Source of the DNA: Paracentrotus lividus
Lineage: Eukaryota; Echinodermata; Echinoidea; Camarodonta; Echinidae
Assembly (NCBI GenBank): GCA_940671915.1
Contig: CALNVZ010003426.1
Coordinates: 15,781,590-15,845,589 of the forward strand
Direction of reading: 5' to 3'
Length of the DNA stretch: 64,000 nt
The position numbers and the translations under genes are program-made. The notes under the pieces are model-generated. The model was not told the DNA's origin. It ran no database searches and worked only from the letters and a program-made list of their open reading frames with translations. Position 1 is the first letter of the stretch, and each line of letters starts with the position of its first letter. This document shows positions 24,267 to 39,100 of this stretch, piece after piece.

Positions 24267-27155
24267 CTGTTTAGGAAAGTAAGAAGGGAAATAGGAGAGA
24301 AATAAAAGAATTAGTCGGTATCAAGAAAACTAAATCTAATTTTAATGTACAATGTTACGTTGGGTTTATTTTGAAGAAATAAAAGGAGAAAATTGAATAC
24401 AAATTTTGTAATACATATTGAAGTGATTTCACGTAATTGGAAGGAAAACCATTCATAGAAATTTAGTTTAAGAAGCAAAATAGTCTGAGAAACAACAGCA
24501 GAAAAGAATACTATATAATTATAATTTCAAGTTTAAAACATTTGGGATTACAGTACAAGCGGTTATCTGCGCCATGCTTTTGATAAAATCGTTCTTTACA
24601 AAAGTTTCCACTTCAATATTTAAGGCTATGATTGGCAAGCACTTTTAAGGGTGGTTTTGTTTTTATGCTTTTCCAAATTTCATTTTATTTGACATATGGA
24701 CTATAGAGAGGGCATTTTCATAAAACTGGCTCCATTTGAAAGCTAAATATCAACTTTATCAATTATCAATAGACAAACTGGCAAATCTCATCATCTGATT
24801 ATTACATGTAGCGATTGAGTTGAACATCTCTGCATTTGATTGCCATCACCTTTGCATATTTAGAGCTCCACTGCAATTTTAATGAGGCAATTTAAATAGG
24901 TTCATTGTAAAAGTCAATGAACGGCTTAAATAGGTATAGTATCAATATCTCTAATAAAAATAGTGACCTTTTGAATGACAAGATTGGTTTAGCTGGCCTA
25001 TTAGATTTCTTTTGTCTAGTAATGTTTGTAGTGAATAATGTATAAGCTATATCTTTCGCCAGGGTTTTACTTTCGCGAATTTCGCAAGTGACAAAGCAAG
25101 CACGAATTTAACACCACGCGAATATATCCCAGTAAGGGATGAGGGAGGTTGTGTGAATGTGTTTGAGAGTTCTGAACGCAAATTGAACGACACGCACATA
25201 TGCCTAAGAAGTCGAAATCAGGAAAGTTTATGTATGCGAATATATTAGCTTATACATTAATAAGAACAAATGAGGGGAAAGTAATTGCTGTGTAATCTAA
25301 TAAGAGTTGAGGAGTTTGACCTTGTTCAGCTGTTACTCTGATAAAAAAATAAACAAGGCAAATGTTACTGTGTGTCTTATATGACCATCAATTTCAGAAA
25401 AAGACCTCTGTGACCATGAAAATTTGACATTTAACCTCATTATTAAAGAAGGGGAAAAAAAAATCAGATTGTTTTCCTATAAAGATGTCAATCTCATATA
25501 CCTCGTTTACACTGTGACTCCGGACTCGGGTTGCAGGTTCAAGACGGCAATTTTATGCCATGTAAAAAGGATCAGTGTGATACGGGACCCGGGTTTGACA
25601 TTCCTTTTTTGCTCTGCCAAAATCATAGATTTCGATCCGGGAGGCGGGTTCGACATGCCAATTTCTATGTGTGTAAACAGAAAGCCGTGTCGAAGTCGAT
25701 GACCTTGAGATCAGATTTGGAATTTGGCTATACATCACAACACATTAATGACGTCCCTTTACTTCCGGTCAAGATCTGGGAGCCGTGTTGAACTCGCCTT
25801 TTTTGTTGTGTATAAACACGATCACAAGTTCACTCTTTGCAGTGTCGAACCCTTCCTGAGGATTCGACAAGAGAACCCAATCACAATGTTTTACGCGGTA
25901 ATGGTTTCATACGTCAAGCCGTTATTACGATACTCTAATAAATAGGCTGTTGACATTTGACCTACCAGTACCATTCCAAACTGTAATCCGTGCCCTGTAA
26001 CATAAAGATTTACGATCAATTGCAAATTTGAAACAACCATTCCGATTGGTTCACAGTAAAACCTATGTGCAGGAGGTCCATGTAACAAGGATCCTGATTG
26101 GCTATTATCGATTTGCAATTAATCAGAACTCTTTGGCCCAAATTCACAAAGGTGGATTCTGCAAAATCCATGGATCCGTGGGTTATGTAAATTTTGTGTA
26201 ATAATTACGCTTAATTTTAGCGCGTACTGCGAGAAAGGTCCAATACGAATGCGCGATTTTGTCACAAAGCGCTACATTTACGCTTGTCGCTATGGTTATA
26301 AAGTTTGCTGTTTATTCAAATTAATTTAAATAAACCGTTGACTCAACAGTGGACTCGTTAATTCAAAACAGTGAGCCCATTATGTCAAAACCATAGCAAC
26401 TGGCGTAAATATAGCGCGTTATGACAAAGTCGCGCATTCATATTGGACCTTTCTCACAGTACGCGCTAAAATTAAGCGTAGTTATTACACAAAATTTACA
26501 TAACCCACGGATCCGTGGATTTTGCAGAATCCACCTTTGTGAATTCGGGCCTTTATGTTACAGGGCACAGATTAACTCCCTATGGTTATGCATACAATGG
26601 ACTATCCTAAAGTTTGAAGTTCATTCTTTTTGTTGTTGTTGTTTTTTTTTTTACATTGGCCATTATTCTCAAAAGCGGCCTAACTTTAAGCCTAGCTTAA
26701 ATCTGTGGTTTTAATATGGCTAGTGAATTGGGACACAATCTGTCTATGTTGCATTTTCCTTAAAAGTTTACTAAATTCTGGAATTGCGTTTTAATCGTAA
26801 AGAAAAACTTTTGTACTTATCATTCCCAGGCAGTTTTAATAGTTTCACTACCAAATATTCTGATAAACCGAACATCTACTTTTCGAGATTGTGTCCCATT
26901 TTGCTATCCATACTAAAACCACAGATTTAACCTGTTGGAGACTGAGCTAAATTGGCTACAACACACATTTCCTATAGACCTCAGCCCGAATATATTCGGG
27001 CTCAGTCCTCAATGGGTTAAGCTGGGCTTAATTTTGGGCCACCCTTGTGAATACGGGCCCTTATGTCTAAACCCCCCCCCCCCTCCCCCATCATTTTGGC
27101 AGAGCGCAATAAAGAGTAACCAGCCCTTTCACAAGCAGTCTCTGAGTGCTAAAGG

Positions 27156-27193
<38 letters not shown>

Positions 27194-30100
27194 GTCTTGT
27201 TGACAAAGTATCTTTTTCACATAATTATAGAACTTGCAGACAAGGCAGTTTCTACTAATACAAGGATTAATCTAACCAGCAACTTAGACCATACATGAAG
27301 TCAATAATGACCTTGTAACTTGGTTTTGATGGCATCTCATGTCAACATATTGAATTACTATTGTTGAATTATTAGCTTAGAAGTGAGACAATGACACATG
27401 ATACTGGTCTCTAAAATTAAAGAGCGACTTATAATATTTCTTTTTGTAATGGTTTTAAGATAGTAGCTGGATTGTATTTTAACTTGTCTAAACTTTTAAC
27501 TATTACATGATAATACATCAAAAGTTTCACAAGAACAAAGTGAACAATTTTGCTATTTTAGCTTTCAATATACTCTGAGAGCAACTTTCAAATCTCATTT
27601 CAAAAGTCATACAGTGACTCTTACCAGATTACAAATTGAGAGTGGTGAAATAAAAAAGTCTGCAAATTGTTATAGCCTACCAAGTTGTAATTGACAAGGA
27701 GTTGCCCTGCATGTATCTCTCAGAATAGGATGTAACCTGTCAAAAGAGGGCGCTAGTCTAGAAATATCAGCATGGTATCTGAAACTGTTATCAGATTCAT
27801 TTTGTTTTGATACTTTGCCTGAACGTATACTCTGATATTTCATATTGCGTACATGGCAGTTGAACATCCCTACATTCTTCCTTTAAAAGTATTTTTTGTG
27901 TTGTCAGTGAGTAGAACCATATTTATAAATCCAACATTGAATAAACATTTTCTCTGAATATTACAAGTAGGCTACGGCTGAAATTTTGTATAAGTTCTAG
28001 GAGGTCTTAATCAACTTTCTTTAAGGGAAGGGGGCTTATATTATTTATCTTTTCTCTTTTGAAATCAATAAATACTGCATTTTGTAAGAATGTGGAAATG
28101 AACTTTTAACTTTAAAGGGGAATCCAACCCAAGGAGAGAATCAACCTTACAGGGAAGAGGAAAATGAGAGGAGCAATCTAAATAAAGTTTCATCGAAATC
28201 GGTTATAAGATAAGAGAGTTATGGAAGTTTGAAAAGTCTAGTTGTTCCTTCTATGGGGATCCTCAAATTGGCATCATCAGCTTCAAAATGGCAGACGTTA
28301 TGGACAACTCTCCATTCATTTTGTACACAAATTTTCAGATTTTCCCCATTTTCTTTCAAAATTTGTCTTCTTTACTTCTGAGCTCAAAATATGTCATGGG
28401 AAAATATATTTCACACAACATATGTTGAGCTGTTTTTTTTCATATAATTTTTAACAAAAAATAAGAGAAAAATTATGAACCATTAATGACTGAATTATTT
28501 CTGTTTTAATGTTAAATGAAATCAATTTGACTTTTCTATGCCTGTTTTAGATTTTTCAATTTGCAATTGAAAGAAGTTATTTATTTTTCTCATGTTTGTT
28601 TTTGATGCAATTATGTTATTAGCTTATTGATCAATATAACATCAAAATCAATCTGAATCCATTTGACTTTTCTATGCCTGTTTTTAGATTTAGTGCCCCC
28701 CCCAACACACACACAATAATCACTGGACAATGGAGTTTTATTCGTGCATGACCGGAATGCTTGGTCTTAATTTGAAAAGGGGAAAAAAAAATAATGACCA
28801 ATGCTTTTTGTCAGCGTTGGGTTTTTTCTGAAGGGCTTTTCATTACAGCGGAATTTGGGGAAGTACTCTTTCTTAATACATGACTTGGTTCTTTTGTTCG
28901 ACTCTAACTGATTATTTTAGTTTTCGCGCCGTTTTTTTCGAGTGTATAATTGTTTTTTCTGCTGAATAACTTCAGGGATATAAGAATCTCACTGATTACA
29001 TCACTCTTGTCACGGGCCTTAATGCATGAATAAACTCCATTATTGATGATTGGGTTCGAAGTTGTCTTCAGGTCACTTCTCACATAAATTCTGCGCTTAC
29101 ATTGTTCATTGTCCTCTCAGAATTTAGTATGTATTGATATTAAAGTTTTGTTCGTATAATATTTAATGTTTTGGTACACTTCTATTTTTCAATTTGACGG
29201 TTCTTCGTGACTTACCGCGGGAGTACTTGTTGAGGCTAATTGTGTATTAAATAAATATTTTTTTTGCATAATGATTAAAAAGATAAGAATAGAAGAAAGA
29301 TTGATTCCCTTCAGTAGCTTTGTTCTTAGTCTGTCACGATTGCAGTTGTATTGGATCTAATGAGCATTCAATTATTGTGTTTTAATTTGGCATGATTCCT
29401 AGCAATTTGATTTTATCTTCACTATTTTCATATAATATATATTTCTTCTTTACACATATATGTATACTTATGTTAAGTACATGTAACTATTCGATTTTTG
29501 TTATTATACCAGGGAGTCAAGTTGTTACCGTTTTGACTGTTTCCAAAGCGCGAAGATTTCTTGTAAAATGTTGAAGGTTTTTTCTCTTTTGTTTTTTATG
29601 TTTACATGTGTATTATTTCTTGTTTTTCCTAATTTGTATTTTTGTATTACAAGTTATCCATTCAGACCGAATCTCTCCTAACGTTTTTGGAAACTTCCAA
29701 TTTAGGTACTGCCCCATTATTGTATATACGACTATTTTCTTACGAAAGCCTTTTGTGCTCCAACTCTAAATGGAAACGTTACATAATAACTTAGCGTTCA
29801 TTTCTCTCCCGATGATCAATTCGATGAGACTATAGCCAATTCCCAAACTAGTACATCACTAATTCTCAATTCAAAAACTTTATGTGTAATAATACTTATA
29901 ATAAAGATATCTTCTCCTTATTAATTTGAATATTAGAAGTATTAATAAACATTTCGATGATTACAAGTCCTCCTAGATAATTCTTGCCAATGTCTTCCCT
30001 CATAATTGGCCTTACCGAAACCTGGTTATCCACAAATCCCAATCACCATTTGCCCTAGATGGCATGACTTCATTTTCAACAGTAGGAAGGAAAGGCTGGA

Positions 30101-33100
30101 GGAGGTGTTGGTCTATACGTTTCAAAAAATTATTCTTACAATGTTTGTAATGATATTACTATAATGAATGATATCTTGAATCCTTGTTTATAGAAATCGT
30201 ATTGCCAGGTCAGAAAAATGTTATAATTGGTGTAGTCTATCGACCCCCAAGTAGTAATACTTTAGAATTTGTATCTTCCCTCAATAATATTTTGAATAAT
30301 TTGGAAATGAATAATAAAGAGTGCTTTGTAATGGGCGATTTAAATATTGATTTGTTGAAATATGATACTGATAATTTATGTCATGAATTTTTGGAAACTT
30401 TCTATCCAATTCTTTTTTCCCTCTTGTTTCTAAGCCCACACGTATAACCAATACTTCTTCAACCTTAATTGACAATATCTTTAGTAAATGTCATTCCACA
30501 CTCTGATTCATACATTATACTTTCTGATATATTCTGATCATATATCCCATTTTACCAGTTTACTCTCTCAAATTCAATAAAAGGTAGACGCCTCGCCCAT
30601 TAAGACGCCGGGTTTCCCCAGAAAGTATAGCAAGACTGGGTGCCAGTTTAGAACACGCAGATTGGTCAAATGTCTATAACACTGATGATGTAAATACTTC
30701 GATTAATAATTTTTTAGATGTTCTAAAATAAAGAAATTGATGCATGTATTCCCTTGCAAAAAGATAAAGTAATAATATATAAATTACCCCTAGACTTCCT
30801 TGGATTTCCAAATCGATTTTAAGGTGCATTAATAAAAAAAATAGGTTGTACAATAAGTATAAATCAGATCTTACAGATAGATCTAAAAGTAAATATACTT
30901 CATACAAGAATGCTTTAATTAGATTTTGCGTTATGAAAAGAAGAAATATTTTGTGAATCGTTTAGAGTTTTTATAAACATGATATGCAAATACTTGGAAA
31001 ATTCTTAAAGAAGCTATGAATTTAGTTCATAATAAATAAAGTTATTAGAAAAAAAGGATAATGAAATAATTGATGATTCTAATAGAATTTCAGATATTTT
31101 TAATAATCATCTTCTTTAATTGGAGAGCTTTAGCACAAAACATACCACAATCAAATAAATCTTTCAAGGATTTTTTACACCCCCCAAATGCAAATTCTAT
31201 TTTCTTTGTTCCAACTCATAAATACGAAATAATTGATATCGTTTCTCATTTAAATAATAAGAAAAGTTCTGGCTTTGATAATATTAATAACGTTATTGTT
31301 AAAGATAATACCTGTGATTGTAGATCCATTGGCACAATATTTAAACTTATCTTTTTGAATGGAGAAGTACCAAATGTTATGAAAATTGCAAAGGTCATTC
31401 CATTATTTAAAAAAGGTGATATTCAAGATGTAAATAATTATCCGCCGATTTCTTTATTATCATCTCTTTCAAAAGTTTTAGAAAAACTCATACATAAAAG
31501 AACGTTAAACTTTTTGAAAGATCAAAATATTTTATGTGATTTCCAATTTGGATTTAAAGATAATCATAGTAAGATCATGCATTATTATCACTTGTTGAAA
31601 AGGTAGCTCATGCTCTTGACTCCTCTAGTCATATGGTTGGAATACTCCTGGACTTCTCAAGGCCTTCGACACGATTAACCACGATATTTTACTTCATAAA
31701 CTCTCCAATTATGGTATACGTGGGAAGCCTTGGGGTGGTTCAGAGTTACCTTTCTGATAGGAAACAGTTTGTATTTATTGATGGTCACACTCTTGAATTA
31801 CAACATGTAATTGTGGGGTTCCTCAAGGCAGTTTGCTGGGCCCGCTTTTGTTTATCATTTATATAAATGATTTTTATAGATATCTGATATAGCGTCTTTT
31901 ATACTATTGTGATGATACAAATTTATTCTTTCTCATTCAAATCCAAATACACTTGTTGAAATTGTAAATTCTGAATTACAAAAAATTATTCAATGATTCG
32001 AGCAAATAGACTGTCTTTAAATTTACAAAAGACAAAATATATCTTTTTAGTAATTCAATCGATTCCTTGCCAACTGATTTAGTTTTTGACGATGCTTCTT
32101 TGGAAAAGGTTCCCATTCTAAATTTCTAGGTGTTATAATTGATAATAAACTTTCATGGAAAGCTCATATTGACAACATTGCGAACAAAATTCGAGGAATA
32201 TCGGTATACTTAATCGACTTAAAACTCAACTCCCATCTACAGCATTATTAACTTTATATTCTTCCTTGACATTACCTTATCTGAATTATGGTTACTCGCT
32301 TGGGCTAACGCTCATCAGACCAGTCTTGATAAAATATTATTGTTACAAAGAGAGCAGTTAGAATTATTTGTCAGGCAAATTTCCTCGCCCATACTAATCC
32401 ATTATTCTTTGAGAAAAAATTTTGAAAGTAAAAGATTTGTATTGGCTCACTAGGTCAATTCATGTATAAATATAATAATGACTTACTGCCTAATACTTTA
32501 AGAATTTGTTTTCCAAAAATCACTCTTTTCAACACATTCAACCAGACAATCAGAAGAATACATTTGCCTTACTTCGAACATCCTTTGCTAAAACACTTTA
32601 TCTATGATGTCCAAAATTGTGGAATTCATTTACCGATTCTTTGAAAAATGCCCCTTCCTTAAATACATTTAAAAAAGACTTAAAACATTTTTGTTCAATA
32701 AATATAAACATGACATAGGACATCTTTGATTTGGTCATTCTGGAAGAGAATATGCGTATACTTTTTCTATATTTTCAATTTAACAATAAATAGTCTATAT
32801 GCAGATATTCAATTTCAGGTCTTATGTTATCTCTACTCAAAATAGATTTGTTTAGTTTTACCCACGTCTGTGTTGTATTTTCGTTTGCTCCTTTGTTTGT
32901 TTATTTTGTTTCTTTTTCTTTTGTTTCTTACTGTTCTTCGCAGGCCTATAGCAGTCCTTATTTTCTACTTGTTTATATATATATTAAAAAAAAAAAAAAA
33001 ACCTACGAATTCAAGAAAATTGTGACTTTATTCAAAGCCGATTTTTTAAATGTTACTGTGTTATTTTGAGGGACCCATATCTACAAAGTACTCACTTTTT

Positions 33101-36100
33101 AATGGGTCCCTCCATTTCCATAGGAAATATAAAACTAAAAACAAAAACAGAATTTTGTATCCTATCTCAAATTATATTATAAAAAAAGTATTTATATATG
33201 CATGTATAATTATTTTGTAAATTTTGTAAATTACATTATATATTATTCGATGTTAACTTGCACAATTCTATTTTGTTCAAATGTAAATATGATTTCTGTG
33301 GAAATGAAAAATAAAGTTGAATTGAATTGAATTGAATTGAGCTCAGAAGGAGGTAAGATATATTTCAAAAGAAAATGGAGAAAATCTGAAAATTTGTGTA
33401 CAAAATGAGATGGAGAGTTGTCCATGAGATCGGCCATTTTGAAGCCGATGATGCCAATTTGAGGATCCCCATAGAAGGAACAACTAGACTTTTCAAAATT
33501 CCATAACTCCCTTATTTTATAACCAATTTTGATGAAACTTTTTATAGATTGTCCTCTCATTTTCCTCTTCTCTGTAAGGTTGATTCTCTCCTTGGGTTGG
33601 ATTCCCCTTTAATCCTATTCTGACTGGGGGGGGGGGGGGGGGGGGTTAATTGACCACCCTGTACGAAATCCGCGACTGCCGCGCAACTGTTGAAAATCGC
33701 GACCTGGCTTTCTATGACTTTTTTCTTTCAAGTGTCCCGCAACTTTTAACACCAAGTTCGAAAAATAGGACACTCCGTTGTCGCGTTACGCAACATTATG
33801 TAATGGCATGTCAGGCCAAAATTTAACGAAAATCGTCATTTTGCATGCGTTTGTGTACGAAATACTGCTTTTCCTAAATTGCTTTATAATTGTGCCTTCT
33901 GAACCTTTTGAAATTTGTCTTTATATTGATCAAGAAAACATTTCTCAAGCATGAAAAATTACAAAAAAAGAAATACATAAGATAAAACAATTAGAATACA
34001 TAAAAAATGCACAAAACAATAGAATACAAAAGAATTAATTTGAAATTCCCAAATCTGTCAATTCAATACTGTTGACTATGCTACTTAGCAACTTTAAAAA
34101 AAATAGCTTCTTAACTTTGTTTTTTCAATGAAATATCAAGGAAAAACATAAATATGCCTCTAATTTGCATAAATTATAATAAATTAAAAAAAAAAAAAAA
34201 AAAAAAATTGAAATTTTTTTTGGAAAAAAAACCCTTTACATGTGCAGCAACGTTCGTGCAAAATTTCGCGGTGATCGGACCATCCGCAGCCGAGATATAA
34301 GGGGGGGGGGGTCAAATTGACCCCCTCCCCCAGTCAAAATCTCCTCTTAAAAAGCCCAGTCAGAATAGGGTTAAAGTCGGTGAAAAAATTGACCCCCTCC
34401 CCCAGTCAAAATCTCCTCTTAAAAAGCCCAGTCAGAATAGGGTTAAAGTCGGTGAAAAGTGGGCTTCCATGGGTAATATGACAGCATGGGTGCTTACCCA
34501 GTAACAGGTGTTGTCCATCACCTCAGGTTTTATCACCACTGCCAGACCCCAGACCTTATGTAATGCCTTTTCAATTCCACCCATCGCTCCATCTGATAAA
34601 GACTTGAATCTCACTTTCCCTGGCTGATGATACCCAAACCAGGCAAATGAATGTCTCTAGTGGACAGGTTATTTTGCTGTGGTCCAGAAATTTAGGTTCA
34701 AGACAGGTATTTCCTGTGCATTTCACAAATTCTGCGGTCAGAAAAATATGATCCACTCCCCAGAAAAGCCCACTACCCCAGCTCTTTAACCCTTTAGCAC
34801 CTAGCCACTGTGTGAAAAGTGTCAGTTTACCCTCTAACGGAAAGGGTTTTGCTGTGTTTGCATAAGGATGTTTCTATAAGAAATCTTAAAACATACTTTT
34901 TTTGGTACAGAATCAGACGGCACAAATCCGTACACACACACATGGGTAATGCACCACTAATATTGGTATGTTTGATCACATATTTTTAAAAAAAATAGTA
35001 TTATGACTATAGCGTGCATAAAACAGAAGCGGTTTGGGTTGGTTTAGTGAGTAAGCTGACAGGCGGTCTTGGGCGGTTTAGGTGCTAAAGGGTTAAGTTT
35101 GTTTGAATACTCACCGTATCCATGAGGATCTTCTTGTGAAGGAGGTTAAGTTCTTTCTTGAGTTCCCCTTGAACGTTGGTCTGCTGGCCCTGGTGACAGT
35201 GCTCCAACTCTCCCATCGTCTATTGTCAGAAGGATGGAGAGATGGAGAGAGGGAGAGAAAGATGTAGAGAGAGAGAGAGAGTGAAAGGAGACTTCCAAGC
35301 AAGACAGGCATCAAAACAAGCAATAGAGAAAAGGAGATGGAGAGGGAGGTGGATAAGAGGGAGAAATAGAGAAGAGAGAGAGAGAGAGAGAAAGTGAGAA
35401 TATGTGGTAAAAGAGAAATAGAAAATAAAAGATCCATGAATACTGTAAGTGTGCCAAGTATTGCCAAAAATTCTTTGCAACTTTTAAAATCAAACTTTAT
35501 ACCAAAAGGTTTTGCCCCCTTTTTTTTAAAATTATTTATTTATTGAAAACTTTGATTGTTTAATATTTATCTGGTGATGTCACCAGGCAACTAAAACAAG
35601 ATTAACTGTAGCATGACATTTTTCCATACAATTTTATCACCTCACGATCTTTTTGTGTCTGTAATACAAATTCAAATTCAACCATAGAGGTAATACATAA
35701 ATACATGAACATGTCTGACATAGCAGCAACTATTTCAATATGAAAGATCACCTGATAATCCATACATATCAAATAAGTTTAAAATTATCACCTCTATTTA
35801 CTTTACCAACCTGTTGTCAATGGGAAAGAGAGAATTCACTTGTGACATACCTTATTATACTGTCAATGGGAAAGAGAGAATTCACTTGTGACATACCTTA
35901 TTATACTGTCAATGGGAAAGAGAGAATTCACTTGTGACATACCTTATTATACTGTCAATGGGAAAGAGAGAATTCACTTGTGACATACCTTATTATACCG
36001 TCAATGGGAAAGAGAGAATTCACTTGTGACATACCTTATTATACTGTCAATGGGAAAGAGAGAATTCACTTGTGACATACCTTATTATACTGTCAATTTG

Positions 36101-39100
36101 GAAAGAGAGAATTCACTTGTGACATACCTTATTATACTGTCAATGGGAAAGACAGAATTCACTTGTGACATACCTTATTATACTGTCAATGGGAAAGAGA
36201 GAATTCACTTGTAACATACCTTATTATACTGTTCAAAGAGCTGTCGGACATTCTTGAGTCGTTGATTCATGGCTATACATGACTGCTGAACCACCCTCTG
36301 CTGTTGCTTTAACATCGTCTAAAAATAAACAATATTTAAGATAAACACGACTCAAATGTTACCACAATTATAATATCATCAGTTACTTTTATAATGCTTG
36401 TGTCCACCATGCTGTGCCCATGGGCCTGTCTATCGAAACCGTCATAAGTCTAAGTTCTTGGACGACCATGGGGACATGTATTTCTTCAATTTCTTCAAAA
36501 CTTCAACTCCAAACGTAAACATAATGATTTATTCTATGAGGCACATACTACACACCATAAAAAGAGATTGTGCACAGTAAAGTACGGTATCGTAAATGAA
36601 TCCAATGACAGTGGTAATAATATTCTGTAAGCGCTTTGGTCTTAACAAGTATAGCATTTTATAAGAAACCATAATGATTATTATTATCAGATCACCTCTT
36701 AATTATTATAATTATTCATATTATTATCATTATTAAATATAAAAAAAAACAGAGATGAGAGATTGGTGTCCTACCTGGAGTTTTTCTTCATTCTCCTTCA
36801 TCTTCTTCATATCCGTATCCCATTGGTCAAGCACAGCAGTGAGTTGCTTGGTGTATTCCCCATGGAGTCTCTGTCTGTAGTTAAAGAAATGCAATAACTC
36901 ATAGTAAGATTCTTAAAACTGATTGGTCAAAATCACATCATGTGACACGGTGAAGTTCTGTCTAGCATGCCTCAGGGATTTTACTTACTATCAATTTCTA
37001 CTATCAAACCCTGTGATAGTATCGCTAACCCCTCTGAAACCATATACATGTATAGCATTTAAGCGCAGTGTCCGGATAGGCGGTGGCTACCCAAATAAAT
37101 ACGCACATTGCAGAGAAAGATTTCAACATGGCGCATGTTAGTCGAGTAAAACTAATGTTCAGTAGATCAAGATCTAGAGTCAAAAGCTGGTTAGGCCTAG
37201 TCTAACACAACAATGAGGTATACAAAACAAATTGACTGCTCTGTATTCGGCCTTGGGGTGAAAAAAAGGACGGTATGAAAAGCACTAAAGGAATGAGTTT
37301 CCAGTCGGCCTCTTGAGCAGTAAATATTTGTATACTAACACAGTCCACTCCCGTAATATCTAATATCTAATATCTCAGAGATAAGACAAAATCGGTATTC
37401 TGGGAGCTGTCTTATCTTTTTATGATAAATAACTGTCATAATTAACTTTCTTTTTTTTTCTTGAGGAAACTCATAACTGTCATAACTTCTTGGCACACAC
37501 AAGAAATACGCTGTTTAATAAACGCGCAAAAGCCCAGTTTTACGCAAAACCAGAGAAAAGATAAGATAAAATATATGACAGGGTTTAGCAGTCATATCTT
37601 TTACAAAGTTTTAGTACCATGATACACAGGTACATTTGCCCCTTTATTGTAAGCAAACAACAATATTATTTAGATTGTATTGTTTCATCAGTCGTGACAA
37701 TTTTCAACAAAATTTGTTAATTCTGCCAGAAGATAAGCCCTCCATGTTCATTGCCATCTTTCCTCTCTTTTTTCTCTTCCAAAATAACTTTTGAATTCTT
37801 TCTGTCTTTTAAAAAAAAAACTCTGGGTAAATAAGCGCATAAATATGCGCAGTCACGCATTGGGATTTACTGTATTGCGGACACACCCCTCCAGGTATTC
37901 GGGCCTTAAGAGGGCTTAAACAAGTAACTAAGAGTAATTTTCATTGATTTTTCTGAGAAAAGATGGGCGGGTACTTTCAGAGATATGACAGAGAAAAGAC
38001 ACTCTTCAGAATACAGATTTCTGGCAATCTTAAGGGTGTCTTACCTCTCAGAGATAAGACAAAAGATAAGGCAGTAGTTATGACACTTTTCAGAATACTG
38101 GTCTCGGTGATCAGGATCTAGCACATAACCTTCTCATGAGATCTAGGACAGCGGCTAAAAAGGGATTTTTTTATCAAATGAACGAGGTACCAGTATCTGA
38201 GTACAGTCAAACCTGTCTACAGTGGCCACCCCAAGGGAGAAATAAAAATGACCACTGTAGACAGGTGACCTCTATAGACAGGTTCTAAAGGACACATTTA
38301 TATTTAGAGGGAATCAATATAGGTGACCACTATGGACAGGTGACCAATATAGACAGTGGCCACTATAGACAGGTTTGACTGTATTTGGAAAACATGGGGA
38401 ACAACCCCACATTTACCAAAGTGAACGTCTGCCAGATGACTCAACATTTGCTCCTGCGACAATTTGCTCTTACATGTATTTCGTCGAAGATCTATAGGGC
38501 TAGAATTAGGGTTGCAATAGGGTTTTATGTTAAGTTTAGGGTAGGATATAGTGTTAAGTCCAGGGTTGAAGTTAGTCATTCGATTAGTTATGGAATTTAT
38601 AGTAGAGTGATTGTCGTTGGTGCAAATGTCATGGAATTGTCTGCCAAGTGCCGGATGTGGTCACTACAAGTAGGGGCACACCAAAGAGCGCCCTCTTTGT
38701 CTAAGCTTGTTGTACTGAACACTTCGGGCAGAAAGACACACATATGTGCAGTTGATTGAGAATGGGAGCCACATATTTGCTTTATTATAACAAGATATCA
38801 TTCTATCTATGTTCATTATAACAAGCGATGATAAAAACTATATTACGCTCTTGTAAACTTCTTCTGGGACGATAGAAACGAATGGGGAGGAGAGATATGT
38901 TTAGCTTGAGGAAATTTTGCCAATGTCAGTGTTTTTATGCTGTCTCACCAAAGCATGATTTCAGAGATTTCCTTGAACTCCTGGTCAAGCTTGGTGAGGG
39001 AAAGACCATCTCGGTGGTGCTTCACCAAGTCTTTCATAACTACAGAAAAACTTTACAAACGACTGGTGATCAATTCTTATGCTAAATCATGATAAAGAAA

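Noticed and set aside
25500..25830. Three overlapping frames with a possible foldback (CGTTTACAC and TGTATAAACACG)
   Set aside because: The terminal match is weak and the frames show no family signature; probably a decayed repeat.
35740..36214. Repeated short protein with MGKREFTCDIPYYTVN units on the plus strand
   Set aside because: It is an antisense reading of the 46-bp minisatellite in the SYCP3 intron; several units are frameshifted.
35815..36229. CRISPR array
   Set aside because: The units are contiguous tandem copies without unique spacers, in an animal intron.
37365..38105. A large foldback with ends near CTCAGAGATAAGACAAAA
   Set aside because: The shared blocks are only partly inverted and imperfect; the boundaries could not be supported.
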